Positions 1 through 12,514 are shown, counted from the first letter of the stretch. The stretch: 64,000 nt of DNA from Salvia splendens (GCF_004379255.2 NC_056047.1:30208293-30272292), one strand, 5' to 3'. Made by a program: numbers and translations. The notes: a model not told the origin generated them from the letters alone.

Positions 1-2393
1 AGAAATGAAAATGCAGTAAAAAAATAAAGTAAGGGAGATAATGGAATAAGAAAGGAAAAGTGAGTTAATTATTACTACCATATAAGGAAATGATACTTAA
101 CTATAAAGGAACTTGCTAAAATGAAAAAAACGACTCATTTATGGTGGAACGAAGGGGTATTTTGCTATGGAACAATAGTAAACATGGGTCTACTGCAAAT
201 GCATACTCTAAATATTGTACAAACTCTAAACTATAAGCTGTAATGTTAGAAAATGTCAATAGATGACAAAATAATGACAACAAAAAATGTCAAAAATTTT
301 ATAAGACATATACTCCAAAATATTGTAAAATTTGAATTTGGTGTAAATAGTTGGAGTAAAATTATGTTTTAATATGAGTATATTTAAAACTAAATTTGAA
401 TTTGTTGTAAAAACTAAATTTGAATTTGTTGTAAATAGTTGGATAGGTAGATTATCTAAGTAATGACCTTTTACTTCCCCGCAAATTTTCTTTCTTTTTT
501 ATTTTGTTTGCATGCACGTAACTTTTTCAATAATGGCCAGTTATTCAGTTAATTAAGTAGATGTAAGGGATTTGAAATGATTAAAATGTTTTCAATTATT
601 AATACAGGCTGATGGTATTTAAAACGTAATTTTATTTTAAATAATAATTATTTCATTTTACATCTTCTAATTGAGAATTTAGCTTTATCAGTTAACTGAA
701 CATTGAAATCAGATAAAAGATAAAGAAAATAAAAAAAAAACATGGGAATATACATCTTATTTTGTATAATTGCACGGCTGCTGACGCAATTAGATTTCTC
801 TTATCCGGGCATCATATTAAAGAAATAGCACCATCTATTCATATACTACAACCTATATATTGATATTTGTTTCTTTAAACAAATTAATATATCTGTAATT
901 GTTAAATAACGAATACGAATAATTGTATCTATCATTATTTCAGGATCCATGATTGTTAATTCCAGAACAATTTAATTCATTAATGTATATAACATGTACG
1001 TATTGCAGTAATACTAATCTAACTGCAGTACCGGATAGAAATAGGTTAAAATTCGATTAACTACACGCATATGGATTTTACTTTCTTTTCTATTGTTTTT
1101 TTACCGTACACTAATTATGACAAATTACATGTGCATTTTCGAGCTACATCTGAATATATTAGTTGAATCCACTATTTTCATAATGATGTTGACAATTTTT
1201 GTTGACGTTATTTATCGTGTCATTGACATCAAATCTTGAAATATAATTATCCAGATTAGTTTGTAGTTTATAAAAAATATGTACTTGTTGTATATTAGAA
1301 TCGTATATAAATATATAATTATTTTGATTTCAATTTTTTTTTACAAAACATCAAAGTAAAGAAATTTTTTTATGGATTTTAATGATATCTTAATTGTATA
1401 TGTTTGGATAATAAAATTTAATATTGAATTGAATTTTAGCATTTGATTAGATGTTAGCATTTGATTTCAACTCTTAAGTATGTTTACAATAGTCCATAAT
1501 ACTTAACATGCCTGATTGCATGCTTAATTATAAAGACCATGTTTCATATTCGGTCACATAGTATTAATTAGAAATTCAAATGTTGGTTCTAATTAATTAA
1601 TTAATATGGTTTAGATGCTTTCCATCTAAGGCTGCTAACTTAATATTTTTGTTTTTTGTCTGTGATATTGTTGGTGAGTTATATTTATATCAACGATATT
1701 AGCCTGCAAGGGTTTTGTTGGTACACTACCAATTACTTACCTTTTTTTCATATTTAAGTTGTAAGAGTTATTTTGTGGTACAAAAGTCATGACTAGTAAA
1801 TTTGGTTAGGTAGTAATTTGTTTATGAGAGTGTGGATCCATGTAATTAGCAGATGATGGACAACTTAAATTTCAAATGGTCCTAGTTTATATTTGTTGCT
1901 TATATATTAGAGTACTTGATTTGAAGTTAATATTTTGATCAAATACTTTCCATTTTTATTTTAGTTTATGTTTAGAAATGTGAGAAAACTTCGATTTTTT
2001 TTATAAGAAGTCATATTACAAGATATCGACTTTTTAATTTATTTATCCCTTAAAAGGAAAAGAAAAATTCGGTTAAACTAAATATAGTCGACTTTGCTAA
2101 AGTTTTTCAATCAATGTCTATTTGCAATAACTTTATATCCTAATTAATACAATTTCGGTATTTGAATGTAATTGGGATTCCTGTATAAATGGAAGTGTTT
2201 AAATAACTTTTATGTCTCTAAGGCCATAATAAGACACTAAAATGCAATTGCTATATAAGGTGAGGCTGTATTTGATTTTAATACTTTACTAGCTGTAAAT
2301 ATCTACATTCTTCTTCTATTTATAAGATGCGCCAAAATTCTATTTTAAGTTTAATAGTATGGGAATTTGAATCAAGTAAAAATATTTTCGTAT
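1..2393. other. AT-rich spacer, nothing recognised
   Basis: No open frame of gene-like quality, RNA gene or clear transposon end is visible. A short stretch near 190-300 resembles one near 10,570-10,630 (shared run around 'gttagaaaatgtcaatagat'), so both may be decayed copies of one repeat. Confidence 0.6.
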
Positions 2394-2395
2394 TA

Positions 2396-2592
2396 ATCTC
2401 TCCGTTCCAGTTCAAGTGATTAACTGGTATTCAACGGAGAGAAAATAAAGTCAGAGTGAGAATAATGTAGACGTAGTCATCTTCTACATTATTCTCACTC
2501 CCACTTTATTTTTCTCCACTTTTAACTATTTATTACCATTTTCTCAAAACAACGGCAAAAAACATTAATCACATGAACTGGGACGGAGGGAG
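2396..2592. mobile_element. Stowaway-like MITE
   Basis: The ends are inverted copies of the Stowaway-type terminus: left 'ctctccgttcc', right 'gggacggaggga', each followed inward by a match around 'agttcaagtgatt'. TA dinucleotides at 2394-2395 and 2593-2594 fit the TA target duplication of Tc1/mariner elements. The middle (about 2435-2520) is a long hairpin: the run 'gtgagaataatgtaga' recurs inverted across a loop of about 10 nt. There is no coding capacity, as expected for a MITE. Confidence 0.85.
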
Positions 2593-3036
2593 TAATATTT
2601 TTCAATAGTATTTGTGTTTTATCTATATTACATGTTATAGAGTTCAAAAATTAAAAAAACAAGTTAAAAACGATAAAATTTGTGATGACAGTTGTGGTTG
2701 AATATCGGGAACCTAAAATGATACTCCCTTCTTCCCACAGCAAGAGTTACGGTTTGCCATTTTGGACAGCCTCATAATAAGAGTCACATTTCACTTTTAC
2801 CATAAAATAATAAGTAGGTCCCATATTCTACTAATTCACTTCATTCACATTTTATTATAAAACCAATATAAAAAAGTAGACCTCATATTTCGAGCATCCG
2901 CAACGCATCTCTTAACCATCTCGGTCTCATCTCAGAGAGACGAGACGGATAAGAGACGGCGTTGCAGTCTTCCGTCCCGGTCTCGTCTCGCCGAGCGTCT
3001 CGTCGCAGAGTGACGGTTCGCGCGACAGCACGCCAC

Positions 3037-3107
3037 GCGCCAGCGCCACGTGGCGAGCGCTGGCGCTAGGCGTGACGCCCACTCGCCGGTCCCGCGAGTG
3101 GGCGTCA
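3037..3107. repeat. GC-rich hairpins in the Harbinger 5' subterminal region
   Basis: There are two perfect inverted repeats in a CpG-dense block (about 2930-3120). One is 'gcgccagcgc' at 3037-3046 with 'gcgctggcgc' at 3057-3066 (10-nt loop). The other is 'tgacgcccactcgc' at 3073-3086 with its complement at 3094-3107 (7-nt loop). They lie upstream of the transposase start and could be transposase-binding or regulatory structures; that role is inference. Confidence 0.75.
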
Positions 3108-3367
3108 TCACGCTGACGCAATAAATTATTTTTTTAAAAAAAAATCGATTTAAAAAAATAATAATAAAATAAAAAAATGAAAAACGGTAATATTACTGTT
3201 TTATTACCGTTGAAATTTTAATTTTTTTTTCTTTTTTTATTCTATAAATACTCCTCTTTCATTCACATTTATATACACAAACACACATCTATTCTTCTCA
3301 AATCATCTCTCTTTTATCTCTAATTTTCATCTCAAAACATTTTTCTTCTCCCAAATTTAATCCATTC

Positions 3368-4622
3368 ATGGATCCGTTTGAGCAAATAGGTCGAATAATG
3401 GAAGAATCGCTAGAAGAAGATCGACGTAGGGAGGAGGAGGAAGCCGCGGCGCCTCAACGTCGATCCCGGACTTACATCCATCGTAACCGGGAGGAAGCCG
3501 CCGCAAGGTTGGTACGCGATTACTTCTGTGAGAACCCAGTGTGGGGAGAGACCTACTTCCGTCGCCGTTTCCGCATGCGGAAACGGTTATTTCTGCATAT
3601 CGCAAATACATTGGCAGCTCGGGAAGAGTTCTTCCAAGAAGGGTTTGACGCCGTTGGTCGTCCCGGTCACACGACGTTCCAGAAATGTACTGCAGCAATC
3701 TGTCAGCTTGCTACTGGACAAACGGCGGATTTGTTCGACGAATACCTGCACATTGGGAAAACCACTGGGAGAATGTGTTTGATGAACTTCTGCAAAAGGC
3801 GTCCGGGCAGCCTTCACCGACGAATTTCTCCGGAAGCCAAGCACCGCAGATTGTCAGTTTCTACTCCAACTTCACGAAGAAGTGCACGGATTCCCCGGGA
3901 TGCTTGGCAGCGTCAATTGCATGCATTGGCAATGGAAGAATTGCCCTGTGGCGTGGAGGGGGTCATACACGAGCGGCCACAAAGGCACCCACCACACCGT
4001 TATACTCGAGGCCGTTGCCGACTACCGGCTATGGATTTGGCATGCGTATTTCGGGGTCCCCGGATCGAACAACGACGTCAACATGCTCAACCAATCCGAC
4101 TTCTTCACCGAAGTTTTAAATGGTAAAGCGCCGACCATCAACTTCATCGCTAACAACCGACAGTTTAAAATGGGGCACTATCTTGCCGACGGCATCTATC
4201 CGAAGTGGCCAACCTTCGTGAAGACGTTCAACAGGCCGGTGAACGAGAAACATGCTCTTTTTGCGCAGAAGCAAGAGGCTGCTCGCAAGGATGTGGAGAG
4301 AGCGTTCGGGGTTCTCCAAGCTCGCTTTAGCATTATCAACGCCCCAGCTCGTACGTGGTTTATGGAGAATATGGTCGACATCATGTATACGTGCATAATC
4401 TTGCATAACATGATTGTCGCCGACGAAGGACCTGAGGCGGGAAATTGGTTCGACCCTGAAACCGCGGGAAGCTCTACGGCAAGTAGTCCGCCTCGCAGTG
4501 GAGTGCATCCGTCTATGCAAGATCGGTTGTCTATTCGGGCAAGGACACGTGATTCTACCGCCCACGCCCAACTCCAAGAGGATCTAATGGAGCACATTTG
4601 GGTAAAATTTGGCAACCAGTAG
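3368..4622 (+). pseudogene. Harbinger transposase (DDE_Tnp_4 type), frameshifted
   Basis: This would be a nuclear DDE transposase that cuts and pastes its element. The start is the ATG at 3368 in 'ttcatggatcc', followed by an acidic/basic N-terminus. The first frame runs to about 3797 and the second continues from there to the TAG ending at 4622, about 417 codons in all. The frames are split by what looks like one extra A in the run at 3794-3797. The second half carries the family blocks CMHWQWKNCP, LWIWHAYFG, GSNNDVN and DVERAFGVLQ. The position normally holding the first catalytic aspartate (GSxD-C-M-H-W) reads GSVN, so the triad is D-to-N substituted. The second D (NNDVN) and the E (DVERAFG) remain. 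Both defects argue that it cannot mobilise itself. Confidence 0.88.
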
Positions 4623-4915
4623 ACGCGCATGATCACCATTAGACAACTATTTTTTATTTTTTTTAGATTTTATTAATGTTGTTTTTTATTTTTTTAGAAT
4701 TTTAAGTTGTAATTTTATTTAATTTAATGAAGTGTGTTTTTATTAATTGAATTGATTGGAAATAAAAATAAAAAATGAAATTGAATGAATAGTTAAGGGA
4801 TGAGATGGTTAAGAGACGGTTAAGAGATGGAAGGTTGCAGGTGATGTCTCTTGGTTAAGAGATATGATGAAAGGTACAGTGGGACCCATGAATAGTGAAG
4901 AGATAAGAGGGTTAA

Positions 4916-5005
4916 GAGACGGATAAGAGACAGCGTTGCGGATGACCTAACTTTTTCAATGAGACGGATAAGAGACAGCGTTGCGGATGACCTAACATTT
5001 TCAAT
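4916..5005. repeat. 45-bp tandem duplication spanning the Harbinger 3' end
   Basis: 4916-4960 and 4961-5005 are identical except for one base (t/a near 4997). Each copy has 31 bp of transposon terminus and about 14 bp of the flanking MITE ('ctaactttttcaat'). The duplication therefore arose after insertion and created a second transposon end. Confidence 0.9.
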
Positions 5006-5276
5006 TTACTATTCTTTACATTTCTCAAAATCCGTACCCAACTCCTATTATAGGACGGAGAGAGTATTGTAAAAATCTTGTCTCTTTTTCTTCTATTCTT
5101 CTTCCCTAATTCATTTCTCTCTCTCTTCCCGAATTCATATTCTCCCTCTTTTATCCTCTGTTGGCCGCTCATTTCCACCATCCTCAATCATATCCAAATC
5201 TTTTCATTTTGGAATTTTGTTTCTTGGTTTCTCCTCAAGATGCTTTTATCTTGTTCCTTGAATTTTATTACTAGTA

Positions 5277-5514
5277 ATCCCTTTCGTCCGTGAAATATTG
5301 TTCACGTTTGATATTTCGGTTCATTCGCAAAATGTTGTCCACTTTGATTTTTTCCATTTTTGGTAATGGACCCCACTTTCCACAACTCTTTACACTCACA
5401 TTTTATTATAAAACAATATATAAATGTGAGCTCCACGTACCACTAACTTTTATTCATATATATTAAAATATGTGCCGAATCAAATATGAACAATATTTAG
5501 CGAAACTGAGGAAG
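5277..5514. mobile_element. Stowaway/mariner-like MITE, diverged
   Basis: TA flanks at 5275-5276 and 5515-5516. The left end 'atccctttcgtccgtgaaa' pairs imperfectly with the right end 'tagcgaaactgaggaag'. Internal direct and inverted blocks such as 'tattgttcacgtttgat' and 'atcaaatatgaacaatat' support a foldback element. No coding sequence. Confidence 0.65.
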
Positions 5515-5800
5515 TATAATTTAGTGTTGTTTGGCCTATTGTGAAAAAGGAGAAAGAAAAAAAAAAGAGAAAGGAAGATAAAGAAGAAGAAATTGAAACT
5601 GAAAAAGAAATGAAAAAGAAAAAAAGAAAGAAAGAAAAAAATTTACATGTTTATTACTACCATTTAAATTTAATTTTTAAAAATACCCCACATGGTCCAA
5701 AATCACATGTTTGATACCTAGAGTTATTTTTGTCACTAAGTACAAAAAACGATATAAAAAAATCAGATATTATTTTTACGCAAAACACAAAGATCATGTA

Positions 5801-6037
5801 CTCCTTCCGTCCCACGTTACTTGAGGCGTTTCTTTTCGATACAAGATTTAAGAAAGTTTTGTTTAGGGAGTTAAATAAAGATAAAATAAAGTAGATAAGA
5901 GAATAAAGTAAGATAGAGGAGAGAGAGTAAAGTAAAAGAAATAATAAAGTAAGTGAGAATAGATGTTTTGTTTTTAACTCAAATAACTTGGGACATCCTA
6001 AAATGAAATACGACTCAAGTAACTTGGGACGAAGGAG
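5801..6037. mobile_element. Stowaway-like MITE
   Basis: Ends 'ctccttccgtcccacgttac' and 'acttgggacgaaggag' are inverted copies flanked by TA (5799-5800, 6038-6039). The interior is a run of 'aataaagtaag'-type purine repeats typical of this MITE group. The spacer before it (5521-5798) holds only a GAA-rich simple sequence at about 5545-5640. Confidence 0.8.
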
Positions 6038-6039
6038 TA

Positions 6040-7996
6040 CTATTTTTTAAGACTACTTTAAATGAAAAATGTTAATATAAAAAGGGAAAAAAATGGATTG
6101 TGACAAAATAAAACTGAAAATGGGAGCATTATCGTGAATGCTCCAAATAGAGTGCATTACGTGGATAGACCCGAATGTTAAGGTTTGTACATTTATGGTT
6201 CTGGAAAATATCATTGGAAGTCTTTAAAGTTTGATGTTTATGTTCGAGTTACTTTTGCAATTTTTTCAACTTTTTGGGACTAAAATGTCCGTCAACCTAG
6301 AGTTACGTACTACAAAATCAAATACCCAAAGTTACATATCTACATTTCTATTAAATTACTTATCAAGTACCCAGATAAGTACCCAAAGTTACGTACTACA
6401 AAATCAAATAAATCACATTGTATTATATATTTTGTTTGTGTATGTAAGTATTTTTGGGATTGCTTATGTTAAATTTTTGTATATATTTTGCTCTTAATTT
6501 TTTATTTATTTTATTTTTACTGGTATTTTCTCATATTAGTTATTTCTATCCAAGATGTGGTGATTATGGTAAAAAAATTCACACATATTGACAAATTAAA
6601 GTAGCATAAAACCAATATCATATGTTCGATATTACTTCTATATGATTTAGAAATAAACAGTCATTGAGATCTCGTAAATGATTTAATTAACTAACATGAA
6701 GTGTTTATCTCTTCATGATCCATTTCAGTGTTATAACATACTCTAATGTTATCAGTCGTTGAATATAGAAATGAGTTCAGATCAACACTAATCGCTATTT
6801 AAATGGTCTATATTTATTTGGGTTCAACTAAAAAATAAAATAAAGTAAACACAAAAGTTAATAAAACGACTAATTGCATGAAAAAATGAGTACTCCTATT
6901 TTTTTTATTTGTGGTTAAATTACACATTAAGTTTTTGGTTCAAGATATTGAACTCCGAAATATAGTTACAGAGAGACTGGGCATCTATTATGAAAATCGC
7001 CGGTCAAATTTTTTTATTTAATAGTTCCAACTTTAATATTCAAATGTGTAATTTTCCTATATGTATAAAAGCATCTGACATGTTGTTATACAGTACTGCT
7101 TAGATTTTTACCTGTCCTTTTTGGGTCATGTTACTGTCGTTGAATTATCAATTATATAAATATTTATTTAAATTCGCGTAAGTAATAAATTTCGATATTA
7201 AATCATAAGAGTATTTATGTTGTTAAAAATCAGTAAATATTGTTAGGTGGTGGTTATTAATATGTTTATGAGAGTATGGCCCCACTAATTAACAGATTTA
7301 GACAAATCAAATTCCTTACGGTCCCATTTACTATTACATATGTTCCATGTCTCCCTACACCTACAATTATTTTTGTACTACATTTTTGGTATAATAATAA
7401 TAATATACTCCTATAGCTTAACACTTTCTACGTTGAACAAGTACATTTTAGGGCTATTTCTAATTCCAGATAATGGCATTTTTTTTCTTTCTAAAATGAA
7501 TATGCTTAAGGTGAATGGAGAGACAAACGACCTTGAATATATTTTTGCATGTGTTTCATAAATTTTGTGGGACTAATTTCGAATTTATTAAAATTTTAAT
7601 AAGTGAGAATATACATATAAAATTAAGTTGAGCTCCATTGAATTTAATTTAAAAAAGTAGGGTTATTGTTGTGTGAAAAGTGTATCACTGTGAGTCTATG
7701 AAACAGAAAAAGTTGAATGTAATTTAAAGAATCAAATCAAAACAAATCAATCATAGATCATTATTACAAGATATTGGAGTTTTTACTCCAATAAGGCAAG
7801 GAGTAAAAGTGACAGTACCAACTTTCTGTATTTGATATCTATTCACTGTCAATTTTTGCAAATCAATGAAGCAGTGATCTGGTTTTCGGAGAGACAGAGT
7901 TAATATATTCAATATATCTTGAAAAAATATGACTAATTACCACAAATATCTTTCAAACAAATCTTCAAAATATTCAATCTTTTGTGTTCCCACAAA
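6040..7996. other. AT-rich spacer, nothing recognised
   Basis: Short chance frames only. A ~26-bp direct repeat around 'gttacgtactacaaaatcaa' occurs near 6302 and 6388. No gene, RNA or transposon boundary is supported. Confidence 0.55.
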
Positions 7997-8591
7997 GAGC
8001 ATCCACAATGGGGTCATATAGCCCGCCCTATAGAGCGCCCTATCCTCCGCCACATCAACATTTTATCCTCCACTCCATCCACCTGCAGTGGGACGATCTA
8101 TAGCTCGCCCTATAATTTTAACTCCTATTTATTATTTGTTTTTGTATTTTTCTTGTTGCAAATATATCAATTAGCAAAAGTAAATATAAAAACACCATAA
8201 ATTAAAGGCAAATCCTATTGTAATAATTTATTTTTTATTTTTTATATTTTTTGTTTGCAAATATGGAAAATCGTTGGAATTCATTATTGAATTTAGAGAG
8301 AAATTGAGATGGGGAAGAGAGTGGAGTGAAATGAAGTAAAAAAAATTGATGATATATATAGAAGAAAATATAAAAAAAAAGAAAAAAGAAAAAAGAAAAT
8401 GTGTTGCATCGTCTGGACAACCCCCGCAATGGGGCGGAGGATGGTCCGGAGGATGCAAAAATTGCATGATCGTCCGCGGAGGATGGATAGGGCACGGAGG
8501 AAGGAGGGCGCATCGTCCGCCCACCTACAATCGCAGACGATAGGGCGGAGAATGCATCGGGCGGGCTATCCTCCGCCCCACTGTGGATGCT
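7997..8591. mobile_element. Tourist-like (non-autonomous Harbinger) element
   Basis: The termini 'gagcatccacaatgggg' (left) and 'ccccactgtggatgct' (right) are inverted. The match continues imperfectly inward through 'tagcccgccc' and 'tatcctccgcc' for about 60 bp. The terminal motif resembles that of the Harbinger element at 2892 ('gagcatccgcaacgc'). The interior is AT-rich with one GC-rich block (8400-8580) of repeated 'cggaggat'. The open frames across that block are by-products of the repeats. No clean 3-bp target duplication could be read. Confidence 0.7.
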
Positions 8592-10631
8592 TTAATAATT
8601 TTCTCTATTCTAATACTCCATTTATTATGCTAAAAATTTAAATATAATCAGTACTACATGATTAATACTACTCAATAACAAAAAAACTGAACTTTATCAA
8701 TTTGACATAACCATTTATCAATCCAAATATATAAAAATTATAGTAAATATAAATTATGAGATAATGTAGTAATATAATTTTATTTTACAAGTAATTAATA
8801 TTAAATTATTAGCGAGATTAAATGAGTTACACGTGTGCCTAGAGCAAATAATACTATGATTTATATATCATTCTTTATTTCCAATATGACTTTAAAATCA
8901 TCACACCTGCAATATAAATTTACAATTATGCAATTACAATGTGTTGGAATCATTTCAAAAACGTGCATGGTTGCCACGTTCAAATTCAATAAAAGAAATT
9001 GGGGTCAATTTTAAGAAAACATGAATATGCTAGGCAATAGGCATCTATCATCACTCATTCTGACTGTCGACATTGAACTTTTGTTGTGAAATTGTAAAAT
9101 ATGATTACAGTATAATATTTACAGTTGAGTGGAATGACTAGATAAAAGCTAGGAAGATTAAATGAAATTGACAGCTTAAATGATATAAATATCTAATTTT
9201 TTTATCACTTTTAATCATTGCCAACCGGCCCTAACTAAACCCTATTCTGGGTACAAACTAGTTCAATTATTTTCTCATAGATTGAAATGCAACAGTTTAG
9301 AATTTCGTATTTTTAACCGAAACTAATTTTAAGTATATATATATTTTAGATGATGATTCATATTAATGTTGAAAAAGAATTAGGGACCACATAAATAAAT
9401 TCAAGATAATCTGAAAAAATGTAAAATAAAAGTATATTTATAGCCACATGAGCACAATAGCAGTTATAAATGCATTATAGATGAGAATAAGTACTAGTAT
9501 TAGTAGCAATTGGTTCGAAATTCTATGTGAAGCTATTAATTTTAGAGACAAATGGATTAAATTGGAGTGATTGTCTAAACCAGAAATTTTATATAATAAT
9601 GAATACTACATTTATTATAAAGTAGATTTCTGTTGGATACACTGTTTATATATTGATTTTCTTGTAAATGTGGGGAAACAACATTAATGTTTGAAATGTA
9701 CATCTGATCTGAGAAGCGAATATCATTTGTAGCATGCCACTTTAAAAATTGGTAAGAAGTAACTAAAAAATATAAAGAATAATAATTGTTCCCCATAAAA
9801 TTTAACCACCAAAAATTCTCATTACACAGGAGTCTAATATTAAGAAAAAAAATTGATTTTTAGTCTCTGCTACTAAAAACCAGTACTACTAAGTTTTAGA
9901 ATGGATAAATATTTAATTGATAATACATGATGATTAATTATTTCATTCGGGAGCTCGATCAATATTTAAATAATTATAATCGTATCTAAGTAGGTGGTAA
10001 AATTGTCAAATAAACTATAGAGCACTAAAATGGAGATTGGATTTAGAAATTATTTATTTAATCGCTAAGTAGAACGTGTAACTATAAATTATTTTGCCTT
10101 CATTTTAAGGGAAAAACGTATACACTTACGTGTATATCCTTGATTCTTATGTGGGGTGGACTGGAGACTTGAAAGTGGTACTAAAAATGTCAATTGTATA
10201 TAGATGACAATGAAATTCGAAAAGAAATATACAAAAGATAAATGCAAGATCACTAGTTGGATTTTAAGATATGAATTTCGTGGAAGATAACATTTTTGCA
10301 TATTTATAAGAGGAATTAATATGATCTATTTTTTATTGAGTAAACTATAAAATTAGTATAATGAGTAGTAGTATGTTGGATATTTGTAGCACCTCATAAA
10401 AATAGATAGAACATAATCTGATGAATATATTTGCATATTTCGGATATATTGTTCACTTTTAGGCACTATATTTTTCTCATTTTGCCTTTTTAGCCTCAAG
10501 ATCACATGTAACTTGTTGGTATGAATCATATTAATACACTTCGTGTATATATATAAATAGGGATGTAATCAAATAAATTCTAAATATCGTATAAACTCCA
10601 AACTATGATCTGGACCGTTAGAAAATGTCAA
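8592..10631. other. AT-rich spacer, nothing recognised
   Basis: No convincing coding frames, RNA genes or transposon ends. Short frames here have the composition of random AT-rich DNA. Confidence 0.55.
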
Positions 10632-11532
10632 TAGATGAACCGGTCCGGATTGGTATTTGGCGGTTCCGGTGAACCGGCGGTTTCAGTCCGGTTCGGCGGT
10701 TCAATGGTTTTTCTTTTTAGTCTTTATTTGTCTATAAAATGTGCACAAATAAAATTCAAACAATAAGGATGAAAATTGTAATTTTATTAATATTAATTTC
10801 AACGAGACTACAAGTTACAAGTTACAACTTATAACGATTACAATTTACAAAAGACTTGAATTCTTATACAATAAATTTAAATATACTTGTAAATTTCAAC
10901 GCAACTGCAATGAAGCTATTTAGCAATTACAAAAGAGACTTGAAGTTTTGGACAATAAATTTATAAGTTTATGCTCTTAAACGACGAATGAGATGTTTCT
11001 ACATAACTAAATTGATGACAACATTAGCAATTCAACCTTAAATGTTGAGTTTAGTCTAACAATCAACAATCATGGTAAAATTGTTAAATTTTACCAGATT
11101 TAGTCTTATAGAGAAGTCTCCTTCACCGATTAGAGTATATATAAATACAATTATTTAATTGTATTTGCATATTTTTAAAGTTGAAATAAATGGAATAAAA
11201 AGTAAAGAAAAAAGGAAAAAGAAATTCTTGTTAACAAAAGAATGTGGTGGGTAGAAATGATGAGGAAGAGGGTATTTATAGGAGAAAAATTGAGAGAAAT
11301 CAAATTTAATAAAAAAAAATTGAAATTCAAAATACTGCAAGTTTCCTGCAGCCCTATATATACCTGCCATGTCTAGGACTTAGCCTGAAAACCTACTTGA
11401 ACCCGTGAACCGGCGGTTCCTGTTTCTAACAATTATGAACTTGAACTATACTGTGGGAACTGCCGAACCGTCCAGCAGTTCTGAATCGTTGCGCCGATTC
11501 CGGTTCCAATTCGGTTTGGTTTTAGCACGTCT
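10632..11532. mobile_element. Probable non-autonomous hAT-like element
   Basis: Both ends are crowded with short GC-rich subterminal repeats based on 'gaaccggcggttc' and 'ccggttcggcggttc' (10,636-10,705 and 11,400-11,515), in opposite orientations, around an AT-rich interior with no transposase. Such repeats are characteristic of plant hAT elements. I could not define exact termini or an 8-bp target duplication, so the limits are approximate. Confidence 0.4.
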
Positions 11533-12116
11533 AATGCTTTGAAAAAAAGCATAACTTAATTTCAGATTTGATCTCTCTAAACGATTTCCTTACTACTTCT
11601 TCTCCAAGCTACAAATAAACATGGGATTTTAACACCATAGACAAATGCGAATCTAAAGCTAATTCACTAGACAAATGCGAGTTTTTGCTATCTTTTTATG
11701 CTCTATTTTGCACATTTCTCACAAAATATGTCAAAATATCAAAATATATAAATTATGCAAATAATGGACATGTAATGCAACTTTGACACTCAATACGAAC
11801 CAAATAATGGCCTTAAAATAGTGTAAAATCCAAGCGTATCACCAGCTCCGCTGCCAGTGGCGAATCCAGGACTTTCAATTCGAGGGTACGAAAAATAGTT
11901 AAATTAGAATATGAAAATCCAAATAATATTTTATTCTTATAGATATGGATGATTTTGTAGATGTGAATACAATGGGAGTACATATCTTTTAATAAAAATT
12001 ATCAGTAAATATTTAAAAATAATCTTTTTATGGAAAATTTCGGTTATTTTTGTATAGGTGAAACAATTTTTAGAAAGATGATAAATTTCAATTATTTAAA
12101 AAAGTTATAGATATAT

Positions 12117-12299
12117 ATTTTTTTAATAAAAAAACGCCCTTTGTGGGCGGGAGGTTTAGGCAGACCTCCAACCCATAAATAATATCAAAATAAAATGTTC
12201 TAACAACATGATCTTAGCCCAAAAGTAACTAGGATCTAAACAAGAACATCAAGAAGCCAAATAGAGGTCCCACAGGTCAAGATCATCCGTACTATAAAA
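12117..12299 (-). mobile_element. Short retroposon-like insertion inside the hAT element
   Basis: On the minus strand this ~185-bp insert ends in an A/T-rich tail ('gggcgtttttttattaaaa'). It is flanked by a near-perfect direct repeat, 'aaaagttatagatat' (about 12,100-12,115) and 'aaaagttaatagatat' (12,301-12,316). A tail plus a ~15-bp variable target duplication is the signature of LINE/SINE-type insertion. The body is not recognised; a 5'-truncated LINE 3' end is the likeliest reading. Confidence 0.45.
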
Positions 12300-12514
12300 A
12301 AAAAGTTAATAGATATTTTATTCTTAATGAATGTCCTTATATGGATATACATTTAACAACTATAAAATCGATAATATAATTTAGAAATATAGATTTTGAT
12401 TGTTTTAGTATTTGTTCAAAAATAATATAAATTTATTCTTGTAGTTGTTATAAAGCAACAAGATAAAGTGTTTAAAAACAAAATTGAAAGAATAAAGAGT
12501 AAAATTCGCTAGAA

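Larger units (their letters stand above)
2892..4946 (+). mobile_element. PIF/Harbinger DNA transposon
   Basis: The termini are inverted: 'gagcatccgcaacgc' on the left and 'gcgttgcggatgac' on the right. Subterminal regions on both sides are rich in 'ttaagagacgg/ggataagagac' repeats. The element is about 2.05 kb and holds one transposase frame (3368-4622, broken). No Myb-like second ORF, which complete Harbinger elements usually carry, is visible. A clear TTA/TAA target duplication is not seen on the left. The right end lies within a 45-bp tandem duplication that includes flanking MITE sequence, so the exact right boundary is ambiguous. Confidence 0.8.
2724..5064. mobile_element. Stowaway-like MITE interrupted by a Harbinger element
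   Basis: The left part (2724-2891) starts 'ctcccttcttcccac' after TA. The right part (about 4993-5064) ends 'taggacggagagag' before TA at 5065-5066. Together they have the content of a typical ~250-bp plant MITE of this group, including the 'cttcattcacattttatt' and 'ttctttacatttct' blocks. Everything between is the PIF/Harbinger insertion, so the MITE is the older event. Confidence 0.75.

Noticed and set aside
10550..10632. Helitron 5' end ('atagggatgtaatcaaataa')
   Set aside because: Resembles repeat ends seen in plants, but no 3' hairpin-CTRR partner could be found; too weak to annotate.
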